Shown here one piece after another: positions 24,625 to 32,031 of a DNA stretch of 41,294 bases. The translations under genes were made by a program, and so were the position numbers. The notes under the pieces were generated by a model, which saw only the letters and a program-made list of their open reading frames with translations, had not been told where the DNA came from and did no database searches. This DNA comes from F23-B02 sp963625685. Lineage in GTDB: Bacteria; Bacillota; Clostridia; Oscillospirales; Oscillospiraceae. The stretch is taken from NCBI GenBank assembly GCA_963625685.1, contig CAVFTR010000015.1, forward strand, positions 1 to 41,294. The letters run 5' to 3'. The stretch's first letter is position 1; every line of letters begins with the position of its first letter.

Positions 24625-25521
24625 TTATCTTTCTCTCGGGGAGAAGAGCCTGTGCGCCGGACGCGGCGTTATCGCCTCGCGGTGCGCGCCGCCGAGGACA
24701 TGGAGCAGCGAGCCGCCGAGGACGAGCGCCGCGCCGAGCAGCTGAACGGGACTCATACGCTCGCCGAGGACGAGCGCCGACAGCAGCGCCGCGGACAGCG
24801 GCTCGATATAGCCGCACACGGCCACGGTCTGCGCGGGCAGCTCGCCGATAGAGGAAAAATACAGCCAGCTGGCAATACCGCTGCACACCACGCCGAGCAG
24901 GAGCACGGCGGGCAGCTCGGACGCGCTCAGCTGTACCGCAAGCTCGCCGCGCAGCGCCGAGTACGCCGCGACGACGGCGGTCGTGAACAGGACCTGCAGC
25001 AGGGCGTTATCCGTGCCGCGAAGCTGCCTTGTGAGCTTGTTTGACAGCACCATCACCGCGTATGCCACGGCCGAGAGCGCGGCGCACAGGAGGCCGGCCG
25101 CGTCCGTGCCGCCGGAAACGGCCTTGCCGCTTATGAGCACCGCGCCCGTCAACGCGAGTCCGAGCGAGACGAGCCTTCCGGCCGTCAGCCTTTCCCTGAG
25201 CACCAGCGGCGACAGCGCGATAACTATCGCGGGGCCCGTGTAGTTTATGATCATGCCGAGGCTCACGCCGATGCGCGCATACGCCTCGTACAGCAGCAGC
25301 CAGTCGGCGGCCATCGCGGCCCCCGAGACGGCGAGGAGCCCCAGGTCGCGGCGCGCGCCCAGCTTCGACAGGCGGCCGCCGCCGAGATAGAACAGCGCAA
25401 GCAGCGTGAGGCTCCCGAGCAGCGAGCGCAGCAGCACGATCTGGCCGCTGCCGAGCGTGATGAAGCTCGCGACCACCCCGTTCGCGCCGAACAGCAGCAA
25501 GCCGGACAGATATCTTTTCAT
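24625..25521 (-). CDS. EamA-family (DMT superfamily) transporter 1, 298 aa
   Basis: This is an integral membrane protein with ten predicted segments in two EamA repeats (about residues 5-130 and 140-275). The second repeat carries YIEPLSAALLSALVLGERMSPVQLLGAALVLGG, the family hallmark. Members export amino acids, metabolites or nucleotides. The N-terminus MKRYLSGLLLFGANGVVASFI marks the first segment. The start is the ATG at 25519-25521 after AAAGGATG. The arginine-rich C-terminal tail is short. The substrate is unknown. Confidence 0.88.
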   Translation of the reverse strand: MKRYLSGLLLFGANGVVASFITLGSGQIVLLRSLLGSLTLLALFYLGGGRLSKLGARRDLGLLAVSGAAMAADWLLLYEAYARIGVSLGMIINYTGPAIVIALSPLVLRERLTAGRLVSLGLALTGAVLISGKAVSGGTDAAGLLCAALSAVAYAVMVLSNKLTRQLRGTDNALLQVLFTTAVVAAYSALRGELAVQLSASELPAVLLLGVVCSGIASWLYFSSIGELPAQTVAVCGYIEPLSAALLSALVLGERMSPVQLLGAALVLGGSLLHVLGGAHREAITPRPAHRLFSPRER

Positions 25522-25613
25522 GTCGTATCATCCTTTGCAAAAATGTAGCATATGCCACCATAAAGCGTCGCGGCACCCGTGTATGATGAAAGCATATAAA
25601 GGAGGTGCGAAAA

Positions 25614-25985
25614 ATGGCAAAGAACAGGTTTTATATCGAAGGAAAGGCCGTCTCGAACCCGATAATCGGCGCCGATTTCGCCGAAGCCCCCGTATTCGAC
25701 AGGGTCAGGGTCGGAAAGCTGGGCATCTACTGCGAGTCGGGCTTCAGAACGGAGTTTTTCTCCTACGGCGACGTCAGCCGCGCGTTCATCCGCATATACG
25801 AGGGCACGGCGCAGCTGTGCTGCGGTGCGATGGGCTACAACTATACGAGCCTCGTCCTGCTCGACGCGTCCGGAAAAACGCTCAAGGAGCAGTATACCGA
25901 AAACGAGGATGCCATGAGGCAGGCGCTGGCCGCCATCAGCGCCCGCGCGCGGCAGGTCAGGATCGGCCGCCCTGAGACGGATTGA
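25614..25985 (+). CDS. Hypothetical protein, 123 aa
   Basis: I do not recognise this gene. It is a soluble protein without signal peptide or membrane segment. The middle has a run of alternating strands (KLGIYCESGFRTEFFSYGDVSRAFIRIYEG and a CCGAMGYNYTSLVLLDASG block) and the end is a charged helix. The strand pattern recalls a PH-like barrel, but that is weak. The ATG follows a strong AAAGGAGGTG site, which supports real translation. It lies between the divergent EamA gene and the convergent YbaK-type gene. Confidence 0.6.
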   Translation: MAKNRFYIEGKAVSNPIIGADFAEAPVFDRVRVGKLGIYCESGFRTEFFSYGDVSRAFIRIYEGTAQLCCGAMGYNYTSLVLLDASGKTLKEQYTENEDAMRQALAAISARARQVRIGRPETD

Positions 25986-25995
25986 CCCGGCCGCG

Positions 25996-26532
25996 TCAGC
26001 CCACGGTCAGATAGCTCCGATGCATGTACGGCAGCAGTATGCCGAGCATGTCGCGGGTCTTCATTCTGAGAAAGCCGTCGGTCGTGCCGTCCGAGCAGGC
26101 ATAGTGCTCCTGCGCGAGCACGCCCCGGTCAAAAACGAGCTGCACGTCCCTTGCCGAGGGCAGCAGCAGACTCAGCAGCGTCGTCGCGCCGATCCTGACG
26201 CCCAAAAGCTCCTCAAGGCGCTCGCTCGGCGCGAACGACACGCGGGAAATGCCCAGCGCGGCGGAAAAATCGTGGCTGCTGAAGGGCTTGCCGCCCGTTG
26301 TGACATACAGATAAAAGCTCGTCTGCCTTCGGTCGCAGACGAGCAGCGTTTTTACTATCTGCGCCCCGAGCCTCTCGTCGATGAGCTCGCACAGCTCCAT
26401 CGACACGGCCTCGTCGGTGTCAACGCGCTCGTACTCTATGCCGAGCTCGCCGAGCGTTTTGTATGCCAGCTTCTGAAGCGGCGTTTTGAAGCGCTCCGGA
26501 GGCTGCTTTGTGGGTGTGCTTACATAAAACAT
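25996..26532 (-). CDS. YbaK/ProX-type aminoacyl-tRNA deacylase, 178 aa
   Basis: This is a single YbaK/INS-type editing domain. It shows KTPLQKLAYKTLGELGIEYERVDTDEA, KTLLVCDRRQTSFYLYVTTGGKP with the conserved Lys of the substrate pocket, and LGVRIGATTLLSLLLPSARDVQLVFDRGVL with the GxxxP-like loop. Such proteins hydrolyse mischarged tRNAs (for example Ala- or Cys-tRNA-Pro). The length is normal for a free-standing ProX-type protein. It is divergent from a LysR regulator, and the palindrome at 26662-26684 overlaps its likely -35 region. The start ATG follows GAGGAG. Confidence 0.8.
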   Translation of the reverse strand: MFYVSTPTKQPPERFKTPLQKLAYKTLGELGIEYERVDTDEAVSMELCELIDERLGAQIVKTLLVCDRRQTSFYLYVTTGGKPFSSHDFSAALGISRVSFAPSERLEELLGVRIGATTLLSLLLPSARDVQLVFDRGVLAQEHYACSDGTTDGFLRMKTRDMLGILLPYMHRSYLTVG

Positions 26533-26552
26533 TTGATATTCTCCTCTTTACA

Positions 26553-26603
26553 GGCTCATTGAGGCTCCTGCGGATAGGTATGTGCCCCAATGCGCCGCCA
26601 AAA
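26553..26603. repeat. Short palindromic end-to-end copy of the MITE ends
   Basis: CAGGCTCATTGAGGCTCC with the following GCGGATAGGTATGTGCC is one element end, and CAATGCGCCGCCAAAAG is the inverted other end, with no internal modules. It lies in the leader of the YbaK-type gene. Confidence 0.5.
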
Positions 26604-26606
26604 GCA

Positions 26607-26635
26607 TTGCAAATGCGATGTGTCTGTTGTATCAT
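26607..26635 (+). promoter_or_regulatory. Promoter of the first LysR gene
   Basis: TTGCAA (26607-26612), 17 nt, TATCAT (26630-26635). The palindrome at 26662-26684 would lie in the early transcribed leader. Confidence 0.5.
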
Positions 26636-26661
26636 AGATTTATATATTTGAAAAGCGAATG

Positions 26662-26684
26662 TTTGTAATGGTGTCCATTACAAA
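26662..26684. promoter_or_regulatory. Perfect 10-bp inverted repeat, candidate LysR operator
   Basis: TTTGTAATGG and CCATTACAAA are perfect inverted arms around TGT. It is located between the divergent LysR and YbaK-type genes, with T-N11-A symmetry as expected for LysR-family recognition sites. It overlaps the -35 box (TTACAA) of a possible minus-strand promoter with TATAAA 18 nt on. Confidence 0.65.
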
Positions 26685-26713
26685 ACCAGATGTGTGAGGT
26701 GATAAAAACGGAT

Positions 26714-27565
26714 ATGAACGTTTCAAAATACCTCGCGTTCGTGACGACTGTCGAGTGCGGCAGCTTCACGGGCGCGGCGGAGCGGCTGAGCTACTCTCAG
26801 TCGGGCATCAGCCGCATGATAGGAGATCTTGAGCGCGAGTGGAGCCTGTCGCTGCTCGAGCGCGGGCGCACGGGCGTGCGTCTGACCTCCGACGGCGAGC
26901 GGCTGCTGCCGTATGCGCGGAGCCTGTGCGCCGAGTACCGGCGGCTGCAGATGCAGGTCGACGAGCTGCGCGGCGTGCAGTCGGGGCTTATCCGCATCGG
27001 CACGATATCGAGCATCGCGACGCACCGCCTGCCGCATATAATCAGCGAATTTCAGCGCGATCATCCGGGCATCGACTACGAGCTGCTGCTCGGCGACTAC
27101 GGCGAGATCGAAAGCTGGGTGCGCGAGGGGCACGTCGACTGCGGCTTCAGCAGCCTGCCGGACGCGTCCGACCTCGACCTCATCCAGATGGAGAGCGACA
27201 GCTTCACGGCCGTGCTGCCGAAGGGACACCGGCTCGCGCAGCTGGACACGGTGCCGATAGCGGAGCTGTGCACCGAGCCCTTTCTGCTGCTTGAAAAGGC
27301 CGGGACGCACGAGGTATCGGAGCTTTTCGCCGCCAACGGACTGCGGCCGCGCGTACACTTTACGACCTGGGACGACTACGCGATCATGTCCATGGTCGAG
27401 TGCGGCCTCGGCGTGAGCATGCTGCCCGAGCTCATACTGCGCCGCATACCCTACGACGTCGTCATACGCCCGACCGACAAAACAGCCGTGCGGCGCCTCG
27501 GCGTCATGCTCCGCGACCGCAGCAGCTGCACGGCAGCCCTGCGCGCCTTTCTGAAGGCGCTCTGA
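26714..27565 (+). CDS. LysR-family transcriptional regulator 1, 283 aa
   Basis: The N-terminal winged helix contains FTGAAERLSYSQSGISRMIGDLE, and LLERGRTGVRLTSDGERLLPYA completes the DNA-binding domain. A type 2 periplasmic-binding-like effector domain starts near residue 90 (GLIRIGTISSIATHRLP) with the usual CGLGVSMLPELIL near the end. The start could be 26690, but the ATG at 26714 has the better GAGGTG placement and gives the family N-terminus. It probably controls itself and the divergent YbaK-type gene through the palindrome between them. It ends 3 nt from the convergent ArsR-AraC gene. Confidence 0.88.
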   Translation: MNVSKYLAFVTTVECGSFTGAAERLSYSQSGISRMIGDLEREWSLSLLERGRTGVRLTSDGERLLPYARSLCAEYRRLQMQVDELRGVQSGLIRIGTISSIATHRLPHIISEFQRDHPGIDYELLLGDYGEIESWVREGHVDCGFSSLPDASDLDLIQMESDSFTAVLPKGHRLAQLDTVPIAELCTEPFLLLEKAGTHEVSELFAANGLRPRVHFTTWDDYAIMSMVECGLGVSMLPELILRRIPYDVVIRPTDKTAVRRLGVMLRDRSSCTAALRAFLKAL

Positions 27566-27568
27566 GCG

Positions 27569-28339
27569 TCAGCGCGTCTCCGAAAAAGCCCGGCGGTACT
27601 CCGATGGGAGCCTGCCGGTGCTTTTTTTGAACTCGGCGGAGAATTTGCTCTGATTTTCGTAGCCCACGCGCTCGGCGATCTCGGCGACGGTGAGCCCGGT
27701 GCCGCGCAGGAGCCCGGCGGCCAGCTCCATGCGGTGCTCCCTGATGTGCGCGGCCAGCGACTTGCCGTAGACGGCCTTGAAGCTCTCCTTGAGCGTGGAG
27801 GGGTTTATGAGAAAGCGCCGCGACAGCTCCTCGATCGTGTAGCGCCGGCCGAGATCCTCGGTCAGCAGCTCGTGCACGCGGCGCACCGTCTCGAGCTGCT
27901 CGGCCGTGCACAGGCTCTCGCCGCCGGTGTGCGCGTCGAGCCCGGGCAGCTCCGGCACGCTGCGGATATCGCCGCGCTCCTCGGGGCAGGATATCTCCAT
28001 CGTCTTTTCCATCATTATGTGCAGCAGGCGCACCTGCTCGGAGGACGAGGCCTTGTAATAGACCTCCTTGCCCTCGCGGCGGCTGACTATCAGTCCGCCG
28101 TCCTTGAGCTGGCGCAGGTGATGCGACACGGCGGGGCTGCTCATGTCCGTGAGAAACGATATGTTCACAACGCACTCCTCGCAGTGGCACAGCAGCCAGA
28201 ATATCCGCGCGCGGCTCGGATCGGCCAGCAGTCTGAATATATCCGACACCGTGCGGAAGCTCTCCGTTTTGCCGACGCTATCGCGCAGCCGCCCGCTCGG
28301 CTCGCCCCCGTGATCGTGGGGCATCGTCTCATTTTTCAT
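27569..28339 (-). CDS. ArsR-AraC fusion metalloregulator, 256 aa
   Basis: The N-terminal half (about 30-105) is an ArsR/SmtB winged helix: LLADPSRARIFWLLCHCEECVVNISFLTDMSSPAVSHHLRQLKDGGLI. The cysteine cluster CHCEEC at 51-56 is in the position of the metal-sensing ELCVCD motif. The C-terminal half (about 150-250) is an AraC/XylS double helix-turn-helix ending GYENQSKFSAEFKKSTGRLPSEYRR. It thus joins a repressor-type metal sensor to an activator-type DNA-binding domain. The ATG at 28337-28339 follows GGAGCAAGAG; the frame is open to 28447 but the extension is not domain-like. It is divergent from the HMA/P1B ATPase genes, its likely targets. Confidence 0.85.
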   Translation of the reverse strand: MKNETMPHDHGGEPSGRLRDSVGKTESFRTVSDIFRLLADPSRARIFWLLCHCEECVVNISFLTDMSSPAVSHHLRQLKDGGLIVSRREGKEVYYKASSSEQVRLLHIMMEKTMEISCPEERGDIRSVPELPGLDAHTGGESLCTAEQLETVRRVHELLTEDLGRRYTIEELSRRFLINPSTLKESFKAVYGKSLAAHIREHRMELAAGLLRGTGLTVAEIAERVGYENQSKFSAEFKKSTGRLPSEYRRAFSETR

Positions 28340-28397
28340 GCTCTTGCTCCATTCGGAAATGATTTGAGCCCAATCGGCAGTAAGTCGCCGTATGCCA

Positions 28398-28426
28398 TTG
28401 ACTTTCGGGCCCGATATTAATATACT
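28398..28426 (+). promoter_or_regulatory. Promoter of the HMA-P1B ATPase unit
   Basis: TTGACT (28398-28403), 17 nt, TATACT (28421-28426). Confidence 0.75.
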
Positions 28427-28440
28427 GCAAGCATAACGAT

Positions 28441-28463
28441 TAAGCAATCATTTAATTGTTTGA
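28441..28463. promoter_or_regulatory. ArsR/SmtB-type imperfect palindrome, candidate operator
   Basis: TAAGCAAT, six bases, then ATTGTTTGA is an imperfect inverted repeat with the AT-rich layout of SmtB/CadC operators. It lies at about +8 to +30 of the HMA-ATPase promoter, suited to repression by the divergent ArsR-AraC protein. Confidence 0.6.
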
Positions 28464-28489
28464 ATAAATCAAAGCAGAGGAGAAATATC

Positions 28490-28708
28490 ATGAAAAAGAC
28501 TTACAAGATCGAAGTAGACTGCGCAAACTGCGCAAACCTCATGGAGGAGGCGGCCGGAAAGACCGAGGGCGTCGAGAAGGCGGCGGTCAATTTCATGACG
28601 CAGAAGATGACGCTGGAGTTTGCCGAGGGCGCGGATATAGACGCGGTCATGAAAAATGTCGTCAAAAACTGCAAAAAGGTCGAGGACGACTGCGAGATAT
28701 ATCTCTGA
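28490..28708 (+). CDS. Free heavy-metal-associated (HMA) domain protein, 72 aa
   Basis: This is a single HMA ferredoxin-like fold with the metal motif CANC (C11, C14) in DCANCANLMEEAAGKTEGV and the second half VNFMTQKMTLEFAEGADIDAVMKNV. It binds a soft metal ion (Zn, Cd or Cu) as a chaperone. It supplies the domain that is missing from the following P1B ATPase. The ATG follows AGAGGAGA. A hairpin terminator separates it from the ATPase gene, so it is probably made in excess. Confidence 0.88.
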   Translation: MKKTYKIEVDCANCANLMEEAAGKTEGVEKAAVNFMTQKMTLEFAEGADIDAVMKNVVKNCKKVEDDCEIYL

Positions 28709-28717
28709 TATGAAACA

Positions 28718-28746
28718 ACGCCCTCCCGACGGAGGGCGTATTTTTT
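28718..28746 (+). terminator. Intrinsic terminator/attenuator between HMA and ATPase
   Basis: ACGCCCTCC and GGAGGGCGT around CGAC form a 9-bp stem, followed after one A by six T. No clear promoter lies between it and the ATPase start 20 nt later, so read-through must express the ATPase. Confidence 0.75.
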
Positions 28747-28765
28747 GACTGCAAGGTGAAATCAT

Positions 28766-30670
28766 ATGAATAAAAAGCAGAAAAGGGTGCTCGTGCGCAT
28801 AATCATTGCCGCGGCGCTGCTGGCGCTGCTCAATCTCGCGGCGCTGCCGGAGCTGCCTGCGATGCTGCTGTATCTGGCCGCCTACCTCGTCATCGGCTAC
28901 GATATCCTGCGCAAGGCCGGCAAGGGCATTTTAAACGGCCGCGTTTTCGACGAGAACTTCCTCATGGCCGTCGCCACGCTCGGCGCGATCGCGCTCGCCT
29001 TCATAAGCGGCAGCCGTGACTTCAACGAGGCGGTGCTCGTCATGCTGTTTTACCAGATAGGCGAGCTGTTCCAGAGCTACGCCGTCGGCAAGAGCCGCAG
29101 CAGCATATCCTCGCTGATGGATATCCGCCCCGACTACGCCAATATCGAGGTCGACGGCAGGCTCGAGCAGGTCGATCCCGACGAGGTCGGGACCGGAAGC
29201 GTGATCGTCGTGCAGCCGGGCGAAAAGGTGCCGATAGACGGCGTCGTCATCGACGGCAGCTCCACGATAAACACCAGCGCCCTCACGGGCGAGAGCCTGC
29301 CGCGCGATATCGCGCCCGGCGAGGAGATCATCAGCGGCTGCATAAACCTCAGCGGGCTTATCCGCGTGCGCACGACGAAGCCCTTCGGCGAGTCGACCGT
29401 GTCGAGGATACTCGAGCTGGTCGAGAACTCCGGCTCGCGCAAGTCGCGCTCGGAGCAGTTCATCTCGCGCTTTGCGCGGGTCTACACGCCCATCGTGTGC
29501 TATGCCGCGCTCGCTCTGGCCATCGTGCCGCCCCTGGTGCGCATCCTGCTCATGGGTCTGGGCGGCGACTGGTCTGTATGGATATACCGCGCGCTGGCCT
29601 TTCTCATCGTCAGCTGCCCCTGCGCGCTGGTCATCAGCATACCGCTGAGCTTCTTCGCGGGTCTGGGCGGCGCGAGCAGTCAGGGCGTGCTCATCAAGGG
29701 CTCGAACTTCCTCGAGGCCCTCGCGCAGACGAAGACCGTGGTCTTCGACAAGACCGGCACGCTCACGCAGGGCGTGTTCGAGGTCAGCGGCGTCCACCAC
29801 TGCCCGATCGAGGATGAAAAGCTCATCGAATATGCCGCGCTTGCCGAGTGCGCATCCTCGCACCCGATAAGCCGCAGTCTCCAGCGCGCCCACGGTCCGG
29901 AGCTTGACCGCAGCCGCGTGAGCGATATCGAGGAGATAAGCGGCAAGGGCGTTATCGCCCGGGTCGACGGGCACTCCGTCGCCGCCGGGAACGAACGGCT
30001 CATGCAGCAGCTCGGCGTCGGGTGCACCGCCTGCCGCAGCGTCGGCACGATAGTCCACGTCGCCATCGACGGCGTGTACTCGGGCCACATCGTCATCTCC
30101 GATATCGTAAAGCCCGGCTCCGCAAGGGCCGTTGCCGAGCTCAAGCGCGCGGGCGTTGAAAAGACCGTCATGCTCACCGGCGACGCGGAGGCCGTCGCGG
30201 ACAAGGTCGCGGCGGAGCTCGGCATAGACGAGGTCCACAGTCAGCTCCTGCCCGCCGACAAGGTCGCCGAGGTCGAGCGTCTGCTCGGCGAGACCGGCGG
30301 CAGGGCAAAGCTCGCCTTCGTCGGCGACGGCATAAACGACGCGCCGGTGCTCTCGCGCGCGGATATCGGCATCGCCATGGGCGCAATGGGCTCGGACGCG
30401 GCCATCGAGGCCGCCGACGTCGTGCTCATGGACGACGACCCGCTGAAGATATCAAGGGCGATAAAAATTTCGCGCAAATGCATCCGCATCGTGTACGAGA
30501 ACATCGTTTTCGCGCTGGGCGTGAAGTTTGCCTGCCTGCTGCTGGTCGCCCTGGGCGCAGCGGACATGGGCGCCGCGATCTTCGCCGACGTCGGCGTCAT
30601 GGTCATCGCCGTCCTCAACGCCATGCGCGCACTCGCCGCGGGCACTGCCGTGCGGGCAGCTCGCATGTAA
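28766..30670 (+). CDS. P1B-type Zn/Cd/Pb-translocating ATPase without HMA domain, 634 aa
   Basis: This is a heavy-metal-exporting P-type ATPase of the plasma membrane. The key motifs are TGES at 174-177, the transport motif CPC at 284-286, phosphorylation site DKTGT with D328, HP at 366-367 and GDGIND at 520-525. K587 in segment 7 and D608-x-G610 in segment 8 are the signature of the Zn/Cd/Pb (P1B-2) group. The N-terminus goes straight into the first membrane segment, so the usual HMA domain is absent and is encoded by the preceding gene. The last residues and the stop TAA lie inside an intergenic repeat module, so the C-terminus seems to have been re-made by that insertion. Confidence 0.93.
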   Translation: MNKKQKRVLVRIIIAAALLALLNLAALPELPAMLLYLAAYLVIGYDILRKAGKGILNGRVFDENFLMAVATLGAIALAFISGSRDFNEAVLVMLFYQIGELFQSYAVGKSRSSISSLMDIRPDYANIEVDGRLEQVDPDEVGTGSVIVVQPGEKVPIDGVVIDGSSTINTSALTGESLPRDIAPGEEIISGCINLSGLIRVRTTKPFGESTVSRILELVENSGSRKSRSEQFISRFARVYTPIVCYAALALAIVPPLVRILLMGLGGDWSVWIYRALAFLIVSCPCALVISIPLSFFAGLGGASSQGVLIKGSNFLEALAQTKTVVFDKTGTLTQGVFEVSGVHHCPIEDEKLIEYAALAECASSHPISRSLQRAHGPELDRSRVSDIEEISGKGVIARVDGHSVAAGNERLMQQLGVGCTACRSVGTIVHVAIDGVYSGHIVISDIVKPGSARAVAELKRAGVEKTVMLTGDAEAVADKVAAELGIDEVHSQLLPADKVAEVERLLGETGGRAKLAFVGDGINDAPVLSRADIGIAMGAMGSDAAIEAADVVLMDDDPLKISRAIKISRKCIRIVYENIVFALGVKFACLLLVALGAADMGAAIFADVGVMVIAVLNAMRALAAGTAVRAARM

Positions 30671-30783
30671 GCTGAGCAAGCAGTAACTGCCCTTGCCCGA
30701 CCGGGCACTGCCGACGCACTCTGTATCAAAGCGCCGCCAAAAAGCCTTCCCCTCAAGGGGAAGGCTTTTTGGCGGCGGGCGGC
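30651..30783. repeat. Repeat module with a long perfect palindrome
   Basis: Blocks TCGCATGTAA..GCAAGCAG and CCCGACCGGGCACTGCCG are shared with 36600-36660, 38230-38330 and 41200-41270. They are followed by GCGCCGCCAAAAAGCC, TTCCCCTCAAGGGGAA and GGCTTTTTGGCGGCG, which together form a hairpin of about 20 bp with internal T runs. It overlaps the 3' end of the ATPase gene and probably acts as its terminator. Confidence 0.6.
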
Positions 30784-30793
30784 TATCTGACAA

Positions 30794-30827
30794 CAAAAAA
30801 TCCCGTCCGGCCGGACGGGATTTTTTT
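30794..30827. terminator. Terminator of the rplK-rplA end
   Basis: ATCCCGTCCGG and CCGGACGGGAT form a perfect stem flanked by A and T runs on both sides. It lies 6 nt beyond the rplA stop. Confidence 0.9.
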
Positions 30828-30832
30828 GAATA

Positions 30833-31525
30833 TCACAGCTGCTTCTGAGCGTTGATCTTTACGCCGGGGCCCATGGTGGAGGCGGTGACGCAGGACTTGA
30901 TGTACTGGCCCTTTGCCGCCGCGGGCTTTGCCTTGATGATAGCGCCGATGAGCGCGGCGTAGTTCTCAAACAGCTTGTCCGCGCCGAAGGACACCTTGCC
31001 GATGGGGCAGTGGATGATGTTGGTCTTGTCCAGACGGTACTCGACCTTACCGGCCTTCGACTCCTTGATCGCCTGGGCGATGTTGGGGGTGACGGTGCCT
31101 GCCTTGGGAGAGGGCATCAGGCCCTTGGGGCCGAGGACCTTACCGAGACGGCCGACGGTGCCCATCATGTCGGGGCTTGCGATGACCGTATCGAACTCGA
31201 ACCAGTTCTCCTTCTGGATCTTCTCGACGAGATCCATGCCGCCGGCGTAGTCGGCGCCTGCCGCGAGAGCCTCCTCCTTGCGCTCGTCCTTGCAGAAAAC
31301 GAGGACGCGGACGGTCTTGCCGGTGCCGTTGGGAAGGACGATGGCGCCGCGGACCTGCTGGTCTGCGTGACGGCCGTCAACGCCGAGCTTGACGTGCAGC
31401 TCGACTGTCTCGTCGAACTTTGCCTTGCTTGCCTTTATTACCAGGCCGAATGCCTCCATGGGATCATAGAGGGCCTGCTTATCTATGAGCTTTGCGCTCT
31501 CTTTATAATTTTTACCTCTAAACAA
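30833..31525 (-). CDS. rplA: Ribosomal protein uL1, 230 aa
   Basis: This is a full-length L1 of the large subunit stalk. It shows the family blocks AIVLPNGTGKTVRVLVFCKD, TVIASPDMMGTVGRLGKVLGPKGLMPSPKAGTVT and YRLDKTNIIHCPIGKVSF. It binds 23S rRNA helices 76-78 and helps release tRNA from the E site. It follows rplK on the minus strand, as in most bacteria. The expected downstream neighbours rplJ and rplL are not next; they lie 6.4 kb away on the plus strand. Confidence 0.97.
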   Translation of the reverse strand: MFRGKNYKESAKLIDKQALYDPMEAFGLVIKASKAKFDETVELHVKLGVDGRHADQQVRGAIVLPNGTGKTVRVLVFCKDERKEEALAAGADYAGGMDLVEKIQKENWFEFDTVIASPDMMGTVGRLGKVLGPKGLMPSPKAGTVTPNIAQAIKESKAGKVEYRLDKTNIIHCPIGKVSFGADKLFENYAALIGAIIKAKPAAAKGQYIKSCVTASTMGPGVKINAQKQL

Positions 31526-31585
31526 TTTCGTTTCCTCCTAATAATGTGGTTGAGTCGGAATAAATCCTCCCACTTATGCCTTTCC

Positions 31586-32011
31586 TCAGTCGCCGACGAG
31601 GACGCCCATGGAACGGCAGGTGCCTGCGATCATGCTCATCGCGGACTCGATGTCGGTGCAGTTGAGGTCGGGCATCTTCTGCTCGGCGATCTTGCGCAGA
31701 TCTTCCTTGCTGATGGTCGCGACCTTGTCCCTCTGGGGAACGCCGGAAGCGGTCTCTATGCCGCAGGCCTTCTTTATCAGCAGCGCCGCGGGGGGCGTCT
31801 TGGTGATAAAGGTGAAGCTGCGGTCGGAGTAAACGGTGATGACGACAGGGATCATCATGCCCATGTCGCCCTTGGTGCGCTCGTTAAAATCCTTGGTGAA
31901 CTGGCCGATATTAACGCCGTACTGACCAAGGGCAGGGCCTACAGGAGGAGCCGGAGTCGCCTTTCCTGCGGGAACCTGGAATCTGACATATCCAACTATT
32001 TTCTGTGCCAT
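31586..32011 (-). CDS. rplK: Ribosomal protein uL11, 141 aa
   Basis: This is full length. The N-terminal domain starts MAQKIVGYVRFQVPAGKATPAPPVGPALGQYGVNIGQF, with the conserved PPVGPALG loop that contacts the GTPase-associated region of 23S rRNA. The C-terminal rRNA-binding domain ends with the MGVLV stretch. Its place between nusG and rplA is canonical. The start follows AAGAGGTGC. Confidence 0.97.
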   Translation of the reverse strand: MAQKIVGYVRFQVPAGKATPAPPVGPALGQYGVNIGQFTKDFNERTKGDMGMMIPVVITVYSDRSFTFITKTPPAALLIKKACGIETASGVPQRDKVATISKEDLRKIAEQKMPDLNCTDIESAMSMIAGTCRSMGVLVGD

Positions 32012-32031
32012 TATTCAGCACCTCTTTCTTA

